Counted from the first letter of the stretch, positions 34,196 through 42,394 are shown. The stretch is DNA of 64,000 nt from Xanthomonas indica (GCF_040529045.1 NZ_CP131914.1:257001-321000), one strand, 5' to 3'. Notes: generated by a model from the letters alone, not told the origin. Made by a program: numbers and translations.

Positions 34196-35500
34196 TCAGC
34201 TCGTCGGCGGCGGCGGCACGTAGCTGGACAGGCGCGCGTCGAAGTACGGCTGCACCGCGGCGATGTTGGACTTGACCTGGATGTCCATGCCGACGTCACG
34301 GCTCATGCCCAGCACGTCGTTGTCCGGCCAGCCGGGCCCGAAGCACCATTGCGTGCTGGGGATGTTGTTGGCCTGCAGGTGCGCGAGCATGCGCTTGGTC
34401 GCCAATTCCGCGCTGGCGTTGCCGGCCGGATAGCCATGCTCGCCGAGAAAGCCGCGCTTGCCTCGGTGTGCCAGCCAATCGATGAACGGCGTGACCATCT
34501 CGATGCCGGTATCCGGCGCAACGGATTCATTGGGATTGGCCCAGGCGCCGCCGCCTTGGCCCTGGTTGTCAAGGTAATTGTGCGCCTCGTAGACGATGCG
34601 GTCGTACGGGTCGGGGATCGTGTCCAGGTTGTTCGACGCCTCTTTCCACCGGCGGGCGCTGGCGTATTCGTTGCCGCAGACGAACACGTAATGCGACCGG
34701 TCGAAATCGAAGATGCGCGCCGCGGTGGCGGTGGCGGTGCGCAGCCAGTGGTCGGCCATCACCAGCTTGCTGCCGTCGGCGTTGTACTCCGGCCCCTCGT
34801 AGGGCTCGTTCATCAGGCCCCAGCCGAAGATCGCCGGATGCGAACGGAAGCGCTGCACGATGCGGCTCCACAGATCCGGCAGGCCGGCGGCGTTGTACAG
34901 CGTGCAGCCCGGCGTGCCGATCACGCGGTACTCGTACAGCTTGAGCAGGTTGTCGGCCGGATCAAAATAGGCCAGGTAAAGGAAATTGCCCTTGCGGTAG
35001 GTCCCGTTCCACACCGATTGGTCGGCGGGGTCGGTGACCGCGCGCCCATCCGGCCCGATCAACTGCCCGGACCCGTCGCGCCGGTAACCGGACTTGCTCG
35101 CCACCTTGATCGGCAGGCGCATGTAGTCGTGCAACTCCAGGATCGCCACCTTGCCGCGCTGCGCGAGCCGATTCAGCACCTGCTCGACCTGGTCGCAATA
35201 CGTGGCGTTGAGCGGCATGCCCTGGCCGGTGCTGAAGCGTGCGGCGGTGGTGGGCAGGCGGAACAGCGGACAGGCACCGGCGGCGGCGATGTGCTGGTCG
35301 CGGATGTCGCGGTAGTGCCGGTCGATGATGGCGTTGTCCACGAAGTTGTTGGACGCCAGCCCGGACAGGTTGAGGCCGGCGAACGGCAGCGTGCCGGCGG
35401 CACGGGCCTGGCCGCCGAGGCCCCACAGCGCGGCGCCGGCGGCAATGCCGACACCGGCGCGCAGCACGCTGCGGCGGCCCGGATCGGCTGGGGCGGTCAT
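34196..35500 (-). CDS. Glycoside hydrolase family 5 (endoglucanase-like), Tat-exported
   Basis: 434 residues. Twin-arginine signal GRRSVLRAGVGIAAGAALW at residues 8-27. GH5 marks: FRLPTT near residue 80, the acid/base Glu in GWGLMNEPYEG (near 224), YEAHNYLD, and the nucleophile Glu in GFLGEHGYPAG (near 352). Likely hydrolyses beta-1,4-glucan or a related plant cell-wall polymer outside the cytoplasm, which fits a plant-associated xanthomonad. ATG 35500 places the Tat motif close to the N-terminus. ATG 35563 is an alternative. Confidence 0.87.
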   Translation of the reverse strand: MTAPADPGRRSVLRAGVGIAAGAALWGLGGQARAAGTLPFAGLNLSGLASNNFVDNAIIDRHYRDIRDQHIAAAGACPLFRLPTTAARFSTGQGMPLNATYCDQVEQVLNRLAQRGKVAILELHDYMRLPIKVASKSGYRRDGSGQLIGPDGRAVTDPADQSVWNGTYRKGNFLYLAYFDPADNLLKLYEYRVIGTPGCTLYNAAGLPDLWSRIVQRFRSHPAIFGWGLMNEPYEGPEYNADGSKLVMADHWLRTATATAARIFDFDRSHYVFVCGNEYASARRWKEASNNLDTIPDPYDRIVYEAHNYLDNQGQGGGAWANPNESVAPDTGIEMVTPFIDWLAHRGKRGFLGEHGYPAGNASAELATKRMLAHLQANNIPSTQWCFGPGWPDNDVLGMSRDVGMDIQVKSNIAAVQPYFDARLSSYVPPPPTS

Positions 35501-35801
35501 AAGGGATGGAGTGGGGGAGGAAACAGCGGAAGACGACGAACGCACATGCCGGGGCATGGACACCTCCTGTGGTCATGATGGGCGAGCCGGGCCTACGCCC
35601 CCTGACGCACCGGCCCCCGCAGTCTGCCAAGCGGCGGCGGGCGGTTCTGCGACCCGTTTCGCAGTCCTGGCCGGCGCGCGGCGGCGCCGGCCTGCGTGCT
35701 AACGTGATCGGCCCACCCGGTGGCCGCCAGGACGGTTGCAGCAGCAACGATCCGATCGCGCCACCATCGCCAGCCTCCCCGCCCGCACGTTCGCTGCTCC
35801 C
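35501..35801. promoter_or_regulatory. Divergent upstream region, GH5 gene / ilvD
   Basis: A 301-bp gap between two divergent genes that must carry both promoters. I see no clear leader peptide or attenuator for ilvD and no perfect TTCGC-N15-TTCGC (PIP) box. Confidence 0.4.
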
Positions 35802-37640
35802 ATGCCTGACTATCGCTCCAAGACCTCGACCCACGGCCGCAACATGGCCGGCGCCCGCGCACTGTGGCGCGCCACCGGCATGCAGGACGCCGACTTCCAC
35901 AAGCCGATCATCGCCATCGCCAATTCCTTCACCCAGTTCGTGCCCGGCCACGTGCACCTGAAGGATCTCGGGCAGCTGGTCGCGCGCGAGATCGAGCGCG
36001 TCGGCGGCGTGGCCAAGGAGTTCGACACCATCGCCGTGGACGACGGCATCGCCATGGGCCACGACGGCATGCTGTATTCGCTGCCCAGCCGCGAGATCAT
36101 CGCCGACTCGGTGGAATACATGGTCAACGCGCACTGCGCCGACGCGCTGGTGTGCATCTCCAACTGCGACAAGATCACCCCCGGCATGCTGATGGCCGCG
36201 CTGCGCCTCAACATCCCCACCGTGTTCGTCTCCGGTGGGCCGATGGAAGCCGGCAAGACCAAGCTCGCCGACCACAACCTGGACCTGATCGACGCGATGG
36301 TGATCGCCGCCGATCCCACCGCCTCCGACGAGAAGGTCGCCGCATTCGAGCGCAGTGCCTGTCCCACCTGCGGCTCCTGCTCGGGCATGTTCACCGCCAA
36401 CTCGATGAACTGCCTGACCGAAGCGCTGGGCCTGGCCCTGCCCGGCAACGGCACCGTGGTCGCCACCCACGCCGACCGCGAGCAACTGTTCCTCAAGGCC
36501 GGCCGCACCGCGGTGGAACTGTGCCACCGCTGGTACGGCGCCGAAGACCCGCGCGCGCTGCCGCGTGGCATCGCCACCTTCGAAGCCTTCGAGAACGCGA
36601 TGACCCTGGACATCGCGATGGGCGGTTCCACCAACACCATCCTGCACCTGCTCGCCGCCGCGCAGGAAGCCGACGTGCCGTTCACCCTGCGCGACATCGA
36701 CCGCCTGTCCAAGCGCGTGCCGCAGCTGTGCAAGGTGGCGCCGAACACGCAGAAGTACCACATCGAGGACGTGCACCGCGCCGGCGGCATCGTCGCCATC
36801 CTCGGCGAACTGGCCCGCGGCGGCCTGCTGCACACCGACCAGGCCACCGTGCACAGCCGCAGCCTGGCCGAGGCCATCGCGCAGTGGGACATCACCCAGA
36901 GCGACGACCCCGCCGTGCAGACCTTCTACCAGGCCGGGCCGGCCGGCATCCCCACCCAGGTCGCCTTCAGCCAGGCCACGCGCTGGCCGAGCCTGGACGC
37001 CGACCGCGCCACCGGCTGCATCCGCGACGTCGCCCACGCCTACTCGCAGGAAGGCGGCCTGGCGGTGCTGTACGGCAACATCGCCGAGGACGGCTGCGTG
37101 GTGAAGACCGCAGGCGTGGACGAATCCATCCACGTGTTCGAGGGCAACGCCAAGGTATTCGAGAGCCAGGACGCCGCGGTCAAGGGCATCCTCGCCGACG
37201 AGGTGAAGGCCGGCGACGTGGTGGTGATCCGCTACGAAGGCCCCAAGGGCGGCCCCGGCATGCAGGAAATGCTGTACCCGACCTCGTACCTGAAGTCCAA
37301 GGGCCTGGGCAAGCAATGCGCCCTGCTCACCGACGGCCGCTTCTCCGGCGGCACCTCCGGCCTGTCGATCGGCCACGCCTCGCCGGAAGCGGCGGCCGGC
37401 GGCGCCATCGGCCTGGTCCGCGACGGCGACCGCATCCGCATCGACATCCCCCAGCGCCGCATCGACCTGCTGGTCTCCGACGCGGAACTGGCCACGCGTC
37501 GCGCCGACCAGGACGCCCGCGGCTGGAAGCCGGCTGAGCCGCGCCCGCGCAAGGTCAGTACGGCGCTGAAGGCGTATGCGCTGCTGGCGACCAGTGCGGA
37601 CAAGGGGGCGGTGCGCGACAAGGCGCTGCTGGATGGGTGA
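35802..37640 (+). CDS. ilvD: Dihydroxy-acid dehydratase IlvD
   Basis: Penultimate step of valine/isoleucine synthesis: dehydrates 2,3-dihydroxy-3-methylbutanoate or -pentanoate; cytosolic Fe-S enzyme. 612 residues, the full family length. Fe-S and Mg ligands in [12 protein letters not shown] and [18 protein letters not shown] (with the signature [15 protein letters not shown]), and the C-terminal [18 protein letters not shown] 35802 ([22 protein letters not shown]) is the canonical start. In Xanthomonas the chromosomal integron sits just downstream of ilvD, and its decayed platform is found here 130 bp past the stop. Confidence 0.97.
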   Translation: MPDYRSKTSTHGRNMAGARALWRATGMQDADFHKPIIAIANSFTQFVPGHVHLKDLGQLVAREIERVGGVAKEFDTIAVDDGIAMGHDGMLYSLPSREIIADSVEYMVNAHCADALVCISNCDKITPGMLMAALRLNIPTVFVSGGPMEAGKTKLADHNLDLIDAMVIAADPTASDEKVAAFERSACPTCGSCSGMFTANSMNCLTEALGLALPGNGTVVATHADREQLFLKAGRTAVELCHRWYGAEDPRALPRGIATFEAFENAMTLDIAMGGSTNTILHLLAAAQEADVPFTLRDIDRLSKRVPQLCKVAPNTQKYHIEDVHRAGGIVAILGELARGGLLHTDQATVHSRSLAEAIAQWDITQSDDPAVQTFYQAGPAGIPTQVAFSQATRWPSLDADRATGCIRDVAHAYSQEGGLAVLYGNIAEDGCVVKTAGVDESIHVFEGNAKVFESQDAAVKGILADEVKAGDVVVIRYEGPKGGPGMQEMLYPTSYLKSKGLGKQCALLTDGRFSGGTSGLSIGHASPEAAAGGAIGLVRDGDRIRIDIPQRRIDLLVSDAELATRRADQDARGWKPAEPRPRKVSTALKAYALLATSADKGAVRDKALLDG

Positions 37641-37698
37641 AGCGTTGTCATGATGGCCGCGGATTGCCGCGGTCTTCATGGCGTCCAGGTACTGCATT

Positions 37699-37723
37699 GT
37701 GGGAGGGACTTCAGTCCCGACGC
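37699..37723 (-). repeat. Xanthomonad short palindrome, copy 3 (inverted)
   Basis: gtgggagggacttcagtcccgacgc is the reverse complement of the copies at 5437 and 5604. It lies between ilvD and the intI remnant, about where the lost 3' part of intI would have been, and may mark the deletion boundary. Confidence 0.8.
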
Positions 37724-37769
37724 GTGACCGCAAACGCCCACGGCTATGCTGCTTTTCTGGACACCACGG

Positions 37770-37971
37770 CACATGCGGAGGATCTGCGCGGCCTGCCCCT
37801 TCCGCGCTGAATGCCGCTCACCATTGACCAGGATGAAGCGTCCCATCCAGCCAACAGACATTTGCTCGGTACGCAGGCTGTCATGCCGAAGTCGCAACCG
37901 GCCCGCACCTGCTCCAGCAACCTCGGCGGTTGATGCGCCGTTACGCCTTCATCGTCATGGGTGTAACTCAT
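37770..37971 (-). pseudogene. intI: Integron integrase intI, 5' remnant (copy 2, at ilvD)
   Basis: From ATG 37971 the frame reads MSYTHDDEGV..PPRLLEQVR. A 1-bp loss then shifts frame, and RLRLRHDSLRTEQ..VGWMGRFILVNGERH continues the IntI N-terminal domain (compare IntI LKHYSLRTEQAYV-W--RFI-FHGKRHP). The match fades after about 65 residues and the sequence runs into the short palindrome before ilvD. The catalytic domain is missing. The position next to ilvD and the orientation opposite to the cassettes are those of the Xanthomonas integron integrase. Confidence 0.82.
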
Positions 37972-38155
37972 ACGCCAGCTCGAACGTCGGATAACGTAGC
38001 CAGCATTGGCGCACGGAGCCGCGGCCACCATCAGGCAAGTCATTGATGCAGGGTGGGAATTTCCCGCTTTGCAGACGTCTGGCGTTGCTGGATACTTGGG
38101 GCATCACCGCTTTTGGGCGAGAGGTTCTGAGTGTCTCCGGGCAAGGCAGTTAGCA
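37972..38155 (+). other. attI-like integration platform (copy 2)
   Basis: The region between the intI remnant and the first attC. It aligns with 30775-30941 and ends in the core GTTAGCA (38149-38155), 178 bp from the intI start. It is followed directly by a very short cassette. Confidence 0.62.
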
Positions 38156-38159
38156 ATGT

Positions 38160-38220
38160 GCCTAACCACTCGTTCAAGGCGGACGCGCGTACCGCGCGCC
38201 GCTTAACTCCAGCCTTAGGT
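38160..38220 (+). other. attC site, also a near-empty mini-cassette (38149-38213)
   Basis: Core RYYYAAC = GCCTAAC (38160-38166), imperfect inverted arms ggcggacgcgcg / cgcgcgccgc, right core CTTAGGT (38214-38220, first base off consensus). Only 4 bp separate it from the attI core, so the first cassette is little more than an attC site with no reading frame. Confidence 0.75.
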
Positions 38221-38223
38221 GCC

Positions 38224-38664
38224 ATGTCCAAGCTCCTCTCAATCCTGCTATCGACAGCTCTGCTCGGTGGATATTCCGCCGCTGCATGCAGTTGTTCACT
38301 CGACCTGTATGGTGCTTTCTTCAAGGCCGGCCATCCCATCAAAGGTGAGACGATCGACGAGGCTGCAACTGGGGCAGACCAAATTGCCAACTTGAATCGC
38401 TCTGTCGAGCTAATCAAGCGCCACCCGGACGTCAGGTTCGAGATTGCGGGCCATACGGATCAGTATGAGTGTTCCGGGCAAGAGTGCCGCTATCTCGCCC
38501 AACGTCGAGCGCTTCTCCTATACAAGTTCCTGCTAGCCGCTGGCGTAGATCCGCTTTGTGTCATTGCTCTAACCGAGTACGGGTCCACTCGCCCGATCGC
38601 TGGCGAACGGGAGGAGAACTCGCTCAATCAGCGCGCCGAGCTAAACGTGGACATTGAGCCGTAA
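38224..38664 (+). CDS. Cassette-encoded OmpA-C-like small exported protein
   Basis: 146 residues, start ATG 38224 right after the core CTTAGGT. N-terminal hydrophobic signal (LLSILLSTALLGGYSAAAC) with a possible lipobox, then an OmpA/MotB-type peptidoglycan-binding domain: LNRSVELIKRHPDVRFEIAGHTDQYEC, LAQRRALLLYKFLLAAGV and the terminal NSLNQRAELNVDIEP with the conserved N-x-R-(A/V). Compared with typical OmpA-C it is a minimal single-domain version with extra cysteines. Probably anchors to the cell wall. Lower GC than the chromosome. Confidence 0.72.
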   Translation: MSKLLSILLSTALLGGYSAAACSCSLDLYGAFFKAGHPIKGETIDEAATGADQIANLNRSVELIKRHPDVRFEIAGHTDQYECSGQECRYLAQRRALLLYKFLLAAGVDPLCVIALTEYGSTRPIAGEREENSLNQRAELNVDIEP

Positions 38665-38680
38665 AGTGCTCCAGCATGGC

Positions 38681-38740
38681 ACCCAACAATTCATTCAAGC
38701 CGACGCCGCTTCGCGGCGCAGCTTAACTCAGGTGTTAGAT
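38681..38740 (+). other. attC site, well preserved
   Basis: ACCCAAC (RYYYAAC, 38681-38687), then aattcattcaagccgacgcc-gcttc-gcggcg arms, and GTTAGAT (GTTRRRY, 38734-38740). About 60 bp. The best match to the xanthomonad/pseudomonad attC consensus in the window, with both core sites intact. Confidence 0.85.
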
Positions 38741-38777
38741 ACAAAACTCACTCCTAGGCATACAAGACCACTACAAC

Positions 38778-39146
38778 ATGGATGATTCAGAAGAGTACCC
38801 AAGCCGCGAAGAATTCCTAGATTTACTGTGGAGCGAAATCATCAATTCGCCAATGCAGGAAGTCTGGATCGACAATGCAATCAATACATCGCAGCAGCAG
38901 CCCGATGGTCCATTCGGGGACGCCGGCCCTGTCCTGGAACGATTGCTTTCTTTGGGAGCATCGAGGCGCGACCTGTCCCTCATCTATCGCATGGCATCCT
39001 ATGAGGCCGTGTTCGACACGCTCTATAAAATGGCGGATCCAGGGATCAAACCAGATGACGCAGCCATGCTGTTTGAGGACCTGCTTGGGTCGGACCCATC
39101 CGGTTTGGATGCCGGGCCTGGTTCGGCCCCAGAAAAGACCGCCTAA
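38778..39146 (+). CDS. Cassette-encoded acidic hypothetical protein
   Basis: 122 residues, strongly acidic, no signal peptide or TM helix, mostly helical (REEFLDLLWSEII, VLERLLSLGASRRDLSLIYRMASYEAVFDTLYKM). It sits between two attC sites (38681-38740 and 39188-39247), 37 bp from the upstream core. Not recognised as a named family. Its size and acidity resemble immunity or antitoxin-type proteins, but I see no partner. Confidence 0.62.
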   Translation: MDDSEEYPSREEFLDLLWSEIINSPMQEVWIDNAINTSQQQPDGPFGDAGPVLERLLSLGASRRDLSLIYRMASYEAVFDTLYKMADPGIKPDDAAMLFEDLLGSDPSGLDAGPGSAPEKTA

Positions 39147-39187
39147 CAAATGAGCTCCTGGACACGTGGCATGGTGGTCGGGTTGGC

Positions 39188-39247
39188 GCCTAACAAGCTA
39201 TTCAAGCCGGCGCCGCTTTGCGACGCGGCTTAACTCAGGTGTTAGGC
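39188..39247 (+). other. attC site, well preserved
   Basis: GCCTAAC (39188-39194), arms aagccggcgccgc / gcgacgcggctt, right core GTTAGGC (39241-39247). 60 bp, both cores match consensus. A second GCCTAAC stands at 39141-39147, overlapping the preceding stop codon. Confidence 0.85.
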
Positions 39248-39524
39248 GGCAGTGCTGTACGTGCGGCGCGGCTTCCACCTTCGGCAACAGCGCTGGCGCC
39301 TCACGGTTGGCTCCGGCGCGCAGTCCTCACGTCTCCCGTCATCGGATCGCCCGCTGCTTCGTCGTCCGGCGTCGTTGCCCCGCTGCGCTCATTACCTTGA
39401 GCTTCGGTCACATCCAGCAGCCAGCGCCTCGGGTGAGCCCCAAGGCTACGATCTATGGCATGCTCGGCGCTCGGCGGCAGTGCTGGGGAGCACGGTCCAT
39501 GCCTTACCACCGCCTGGCAGCGCC
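39248..39524 (+). other. Cassette body without a convincing gene
   Basis: The 277 bp between two attC sites hold several open frames (for example 39252-39530 on the plus strand) but none has a good start or recognisable protein, and the best plus-strand frame ends inside the next attC. Probably an ORF-less or decayed cassette, or one specifying only a promoter or RNA. Confidence 0.5.
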
Positions 39525-39584
39525 GTTTAACCATTCGTTCAAGCCGACGCCGCTTCGCAACGCGGCGCAACTCAGGCATTAGCA
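39525..39584 (+). other. attC site with one altered core
   Basis: GTTTAAC (39525-39531, fits RYYYAAC), arms aagccgacgccgc / aacgcggcgcaa, right core ATTAGCA (39578-39584; first base A instead of G). Same family and length as its neighbours. Confidence 0.78.
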
Positions 39585-39608
39585 CACACAACAGCGAGAA
39601 GGGGCTCG

Positions 39609-40187
39609 ATGGAAATGACGATCAGAGACGCGCAGTGGGACATGCGTCGCGGCTACTTGAGCGGAAGCACTGGAATTGTGGCCTCGGCGACGGCGTGGGC
39701 AGTCGCCACTGCTTTTACGGCGTTCGTCTCGCCGGAGCGCGCTATCTGGGCGCTGCTTATTGGCGGCATGTTGATCTACCCGGTCAGCGTGCTGCTGTGC
39801 AAGCTTCTTGGAGCCTCTGGCGCACACAGTAAAGGCAATCCGCTCGGTCAACTTGCCGGAGCGAGCACGTTCTGGCTCATCTTCAGCCTGCCGCTCGCGT
39901 ACGGACTCGGTAAACCTGCTTGGTTCTTCTTGGGCATGTTGCTCGTCATCGGGGGCCGCTACCTCGTGTTTGCATCTGTCTATGGCATGCGGCTCTACTG
40001 GGCGTTGGGTCTGGCGCTCGCTGCAAGCGCAATTATCTTGGCCTTGTGTCGCGCACCCACGGTCTTCGCGGCTGCCGTGGGGGCGGTCATCGAGCTCGCG
40101 TTTGGCGCCGCGGCCTTCGCGCAGCATCGAAAGTGGGTGCGTTCTAACAATACGCTCGACCCGACGCCGCTTCGCAGCGCGGCTTGA
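39609..40187 (+). CDS. Cassette-encoded multi-spanning membrane protein (DUF7010-like)
   Basis: 192 residues, about six TM helices. MEMTIRDAQWDMRRGYLSGSTG at the N-terminus is followed by hydrophobic segments at ~20-40, 44-64, 80-98, 102-118, 124-142 and 145-165. Probably the DUF7010 family of small membrane proteins common on mobile DNA; the family name is from memory. The last ~14 residues (SNNTLDPTPLRSAA) are encoded by the attC site itself, so the original stop has been lost or the gene evolved to read into the site. Confidence 0.68.
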   Translation: MEMTIRDAQWDMRRGYLSGSTGIVASATAWAVATAFTAFVSPERAIWALLIGGMLIYPVSVLLCKLLGASGAHSKGNPLGQLAGASTFWLIFSLPLAYGLGKPAWFFLGMLLVIGGRYLVFASVYGMRLYWALGLALAASAIILALCRAPTVFAAAVGAVIELAFGAAAFAQHRKWVRSNNTLDPTPLRSAA

Positions 40188-40200
40188 TCCGACGACATGC
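40142..40200 (+). other. Degenerate attC overlapping the end of the DUF7010-like gene
   Basis: TTCTAAC, then acgctcgacccgacgccgc-ttc-gcagcgcggctt, match the attC family, but the right core is unrecognisable (gatccgacgac instead of aactcaggcgttag). It is the last attC-like site I can find in the array. Confidence 0.65.
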
Positions 40201-40243
40201 CTCACTGATCCCAGCATACGCGCCACTTGACCCAATCTTCGAC

Positions 40244-40699
40244 ATGAGATTCCAACGTCTATTGTTTGTTGTCGTGCTGTACCTGATGGCCGCTTCGACA
40301 TTCGTTGTGTTTGTCAGCAACGTAGTGCCTTGGTTCCAATACCGCCTGTCGTCTGCACCCGCCAGGCTGATCCTCTTGCCCCAACCCGTAGGCGACAGCC
40401 CGCAGGATGAAATAAAAGTGGCATCAGATCAGCGAAAGTACGGCCACGCGGTTCTCCTGAAACTTGAGTCTGGTGAGACTCTTAGTTCTCACGCGCACCT
40501 AAAGTCTGACCAGTACAAGCAGGCATCTTCAGATCAGGGGCTTCCGGTTCTGTATCGCAAAGATGGGCCAAACAACGTTCAAGTCATTGGCAACCTCCAA
40601 GAGCTGGAGTCTCCTTGGGTATGGCTAGCCCTTTGTCTCGTCCTCTCGATCGTTGCACCCTACGCGGGACGACTACGGGCGAGGGAGATGGCCAATTGA
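40244..40699 (+). CDS. Hypothetical two-TM membrane protein
   Basis: 151 residues. One TM helix at each end (residues 5-28, and ~122-142: WVWLALCLVLSIVAPYA) flanking a ~90-residue soluble domain, the topology of DUF3592-like proteins, though I do not see a clear signature. GC is well below the chromosome. It directly follows the last degenerate attC, so it may be the terminal cassette with its own attC eroded. ATG 40244 is preferred to the upstream TTG. Confidence 0.6.
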   Translation: MRFQRLLFVVVLYLMAASTFVVFVSNVVPWFQYRLSSAPARLILLPQPVGDSPQDEIKVASDQRKYGHAVLLKLESGETLSSHAHLKSDQYKQASSDQGLPVLYRKDGPNNVQVIGNLQELESPWVWLALCLVLSIVAPYAGRLRAREMAN

Positions 40700-40818
40700 G
40701 TCCATGGCTGCACGAAAATGAGTACTGCCACGAGTAGTTCATCTTTTCAAGCGTTCATCCCCACCCAGTTCAGCAGTCAAGCGGGCTGTCCTGAGGCCAT
40801 CCGCTTACTTTCACCTAC

Positions 40819-40935
40819 GTGGTCACCTACCATTCGCCCATTGCATTTCCCAACCGCAAAAGTCCAGTTGAGGTAGTTGTGATCGATGCGGAAGACGTGC
40901 CGATCGTCCAGCGCGCTGCGGCGGACAGGCGCTGA
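40819..40935 (+). pseudogene. Possible C-terminal gene remnant
   Basis: A 38-codon frame (VVTYHSPIAFPNRKSPVEVV and onward to a TGA at 40933) looks protein-like and has no credible start signal. In-frame stops lie just upstream. It reads like the tail of a lost gene at the edge of the integron region. Confidence 0.3.
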
Positions 40936-40970
40936 GCCCCGCTTTCAATACGCACCTCGCACACGCCCGC

Positions 40971-41345
40971 ATGAACTGGAAAGCGATCCTTGCCTATGCC
41001 GCGCTGCTGTTCCTTTTCCATTGCGGCGTTGGCTTTTTGAGTGGCCTCTTCGACCTCGGAGGACTGGTCAATGCCTGGACCCTCCTCTCCTTCCTGCTGT
41101 GCGCCACGCTTTTCGTGCACCTCGCACTGCGTGTGGCGCAACACCACCTTGCGCATGCCTGCCTTGTCCTGGTCGTCTACGCCGCCGTAGCAGATGTAGT
41201 CGCGGCGTTGTTGCCACCAGACCTAGGGGATGTGCCGACCATGTTCGTCATTCTGGAATGGCTGCAGTTGCTCGCTTCCACAGGCTGCGGCTTGCTCATT
41301 GGCTGGCTGTTTCGGCGCTCTGCCGATCAACGCAGGCTGCAATAG
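40971..41345 (+). CDS. Hypothetical small integral membrane protein
   Basis: 124 residues with four predicted TM helices (residues ~5-25, 32-50, 60-82, 93-112) separated by short loops; C-terminus basic (FRRSADQRRLQ). Start ATG 40971. No family recognised. First of a run of small, mostly uncharacterised plus-strand genes to 45.1 kb. Confidence 0.6.
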   Translation: MNWKAILAYAALLFLFHCGVGFLSGLFDLGGLVNAWTLLSFLLCATLFVHLALRVAQHHLAHACLVLVVYAAVADVVAALLPPDLGDVPTMFVILEWLQLLASTGCGLLIGWLFRRSADQRRLQ

Positions 41346-41390
41346 CTGCAGCCATCGCATGCACCCGCCTCCCGCCAGGAACATGATCAG

Positions 41391-41939
41391 GTGAAAAAGA
41401 TGATGAAGATATGGATGAAAATCGTCATGGCAGCCTGCTCGGTAGGCCTTTTACCTGCAGCAGCGCGAGCATCCGAACCGCTTCCGTCCATCACCCGGGC
41501 GACGCTGAAGGACTCAGAGAGCGAATACCAACACAGCCCGCTATGCGACAAAGCGGAGCTCACACTATGGACGTGCCAAACGCGCAAGCGGATGTTTTCG
41601 CTGTGTTCGTCGAAAGTGGTGAACCGGACGGGTGGCTACCTGCAGTACCGGGCATCGGAGGCGGGCAAGCTGGTCCTGCAATATCCGGCGGCGAAGACAT
41701 CGCCGGCGGGGCTGTTCACCTACAACACGTTCCCGAACGGTAACGCCTCGATCGAATTCAGCAATGCCGGCTACCGGTACAGCCTGTTCGACCCGCTCAG
41801 ATCGGGTTCGTCGATCCTGGTCTTACCGCCGGAAACCTCGGAAAAGGCCACGGAGATCGCCTGTGGCCCCAACCAGACGTTGCAGCTCAACTACACCATG
41901 CGGCTGATGTACGACGCGGGCGTCTGGGTCGACCCCTGA
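41391..41939 (+). CDS. Hypothetical exported protein
   Basis: 182 residues. Signal peptide at residues 1-27 (IVMAACSVGLLPAAARAS). The mature part has four cysteines (CDKAELTLWTCQTRKRMFSLCSS and the later IACGPNQ), suggesting disulphides, and a YRYSLFDPLRSGSSILVLPP beta-rich middle. The N-terminus is repetitive (MKKMMKIWMK), so the exact start (GTG 41391, or ATG 41400/41403) is unclear. No known domain recognised; similar proteins are commonly annotated as hypothetical in xanthomonads. Confidence 0.65.
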   Translation: MKKMMKIWMKIVMAACSVGLLPAAARASEPLPSITRATLKDSESEYQHSPLCDKAELTLWTCQTRKRMFSLCSSKVVNRTGGYLQYRASEAGKLVLQYPAAKTSPAGLFTYNTFPNGNASIEFSNAGYRYSLFDPLRSGSSILVLPPETSEKATEIACGPNQTLQLNYTMRLMYDAGVWVDP

Positions 41940-42157
41940 TGTGAAGCGTCCAGAACGCGGCGTCGCTTGCACTTTTCTTGCCGGTGTCGGCGGCGTGCGA
42001 CGGTCGTGGTGCTTGACGCGGTCGGCCACTTGCTACACTCGGCTCGACTGCCGGGTGCCCTCCGGTGGTCGGACCGATCGGCTCCATTCCCAAAGCCCGC
42101 CGCACCGGTCGCCGTCTTTCTCAGAGCCCCGTCCCTCTCCTCGACATTGGTACGACC

Positions 42158-42394
42158 ATGAAACAGGCCATCGTGTTCCTCCTGCTCGCCGTTGTTTCTT
42201 CTCCTGTTTTGGCAGCCGGCAGATACTGCGAAGAGTTGAAGGCCGAGCTCACCGCGAAACTCGACGCCCACGGCGTCAAGGACTACACGCTGGAGATCGT
42301 CGACAACGCCGACATCAAGGATCGCAAGGTCATCGGCAGTTGTGCGGCGGGAAGCAAGAAGATCGTGTACAGCAAGAACAAGCCGTCAACCTAA
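42158..42394 (+). CDS. DUF1161 family small exported protein
   Basis: 78 residues. Signal peptide 1-19 (AIVFLLLAVVSSPVLA), then the whole DUF1161 domain: YCEELKAELTAKLDAHGVKDYTLEI, the VIGSCAAGSKKIVYSK end with two paired cysteines. Periplasmic; role unknown (E. coli YnfD/YdgH neighbours carry similar domains). ATG 42158 is set by the signal peptide. Confidence 0.85.
   Translation: MKQAIVFLLLAVVSSPVLAAGRYCEELKAELTAKLDAHGVKDYTLEIVDNADIKDRKVIGSCAAGSKKIVYSKNKPST

Noticed and set aside
37744..38043. A 99-codon minus-strand protein gene after ilvD
   Set aside because: It is the frame-broken intI remnant together with part of attI, not an intact gene.
38681..38740. attC hairpins first considered as Rho-independent terminators or tRNA-like structures
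   Set aside because: No U-run or tRNA consensus; conserved RYYYAAC/GTTRRRY ends and repetition between short genes identify attC.
39301..39591. A 96-codon minus-strand gene in the cassette region
   Set aside because: It runs through the attC hairpin and has no recognisable protein; kept as part of an ORF-less cassette.
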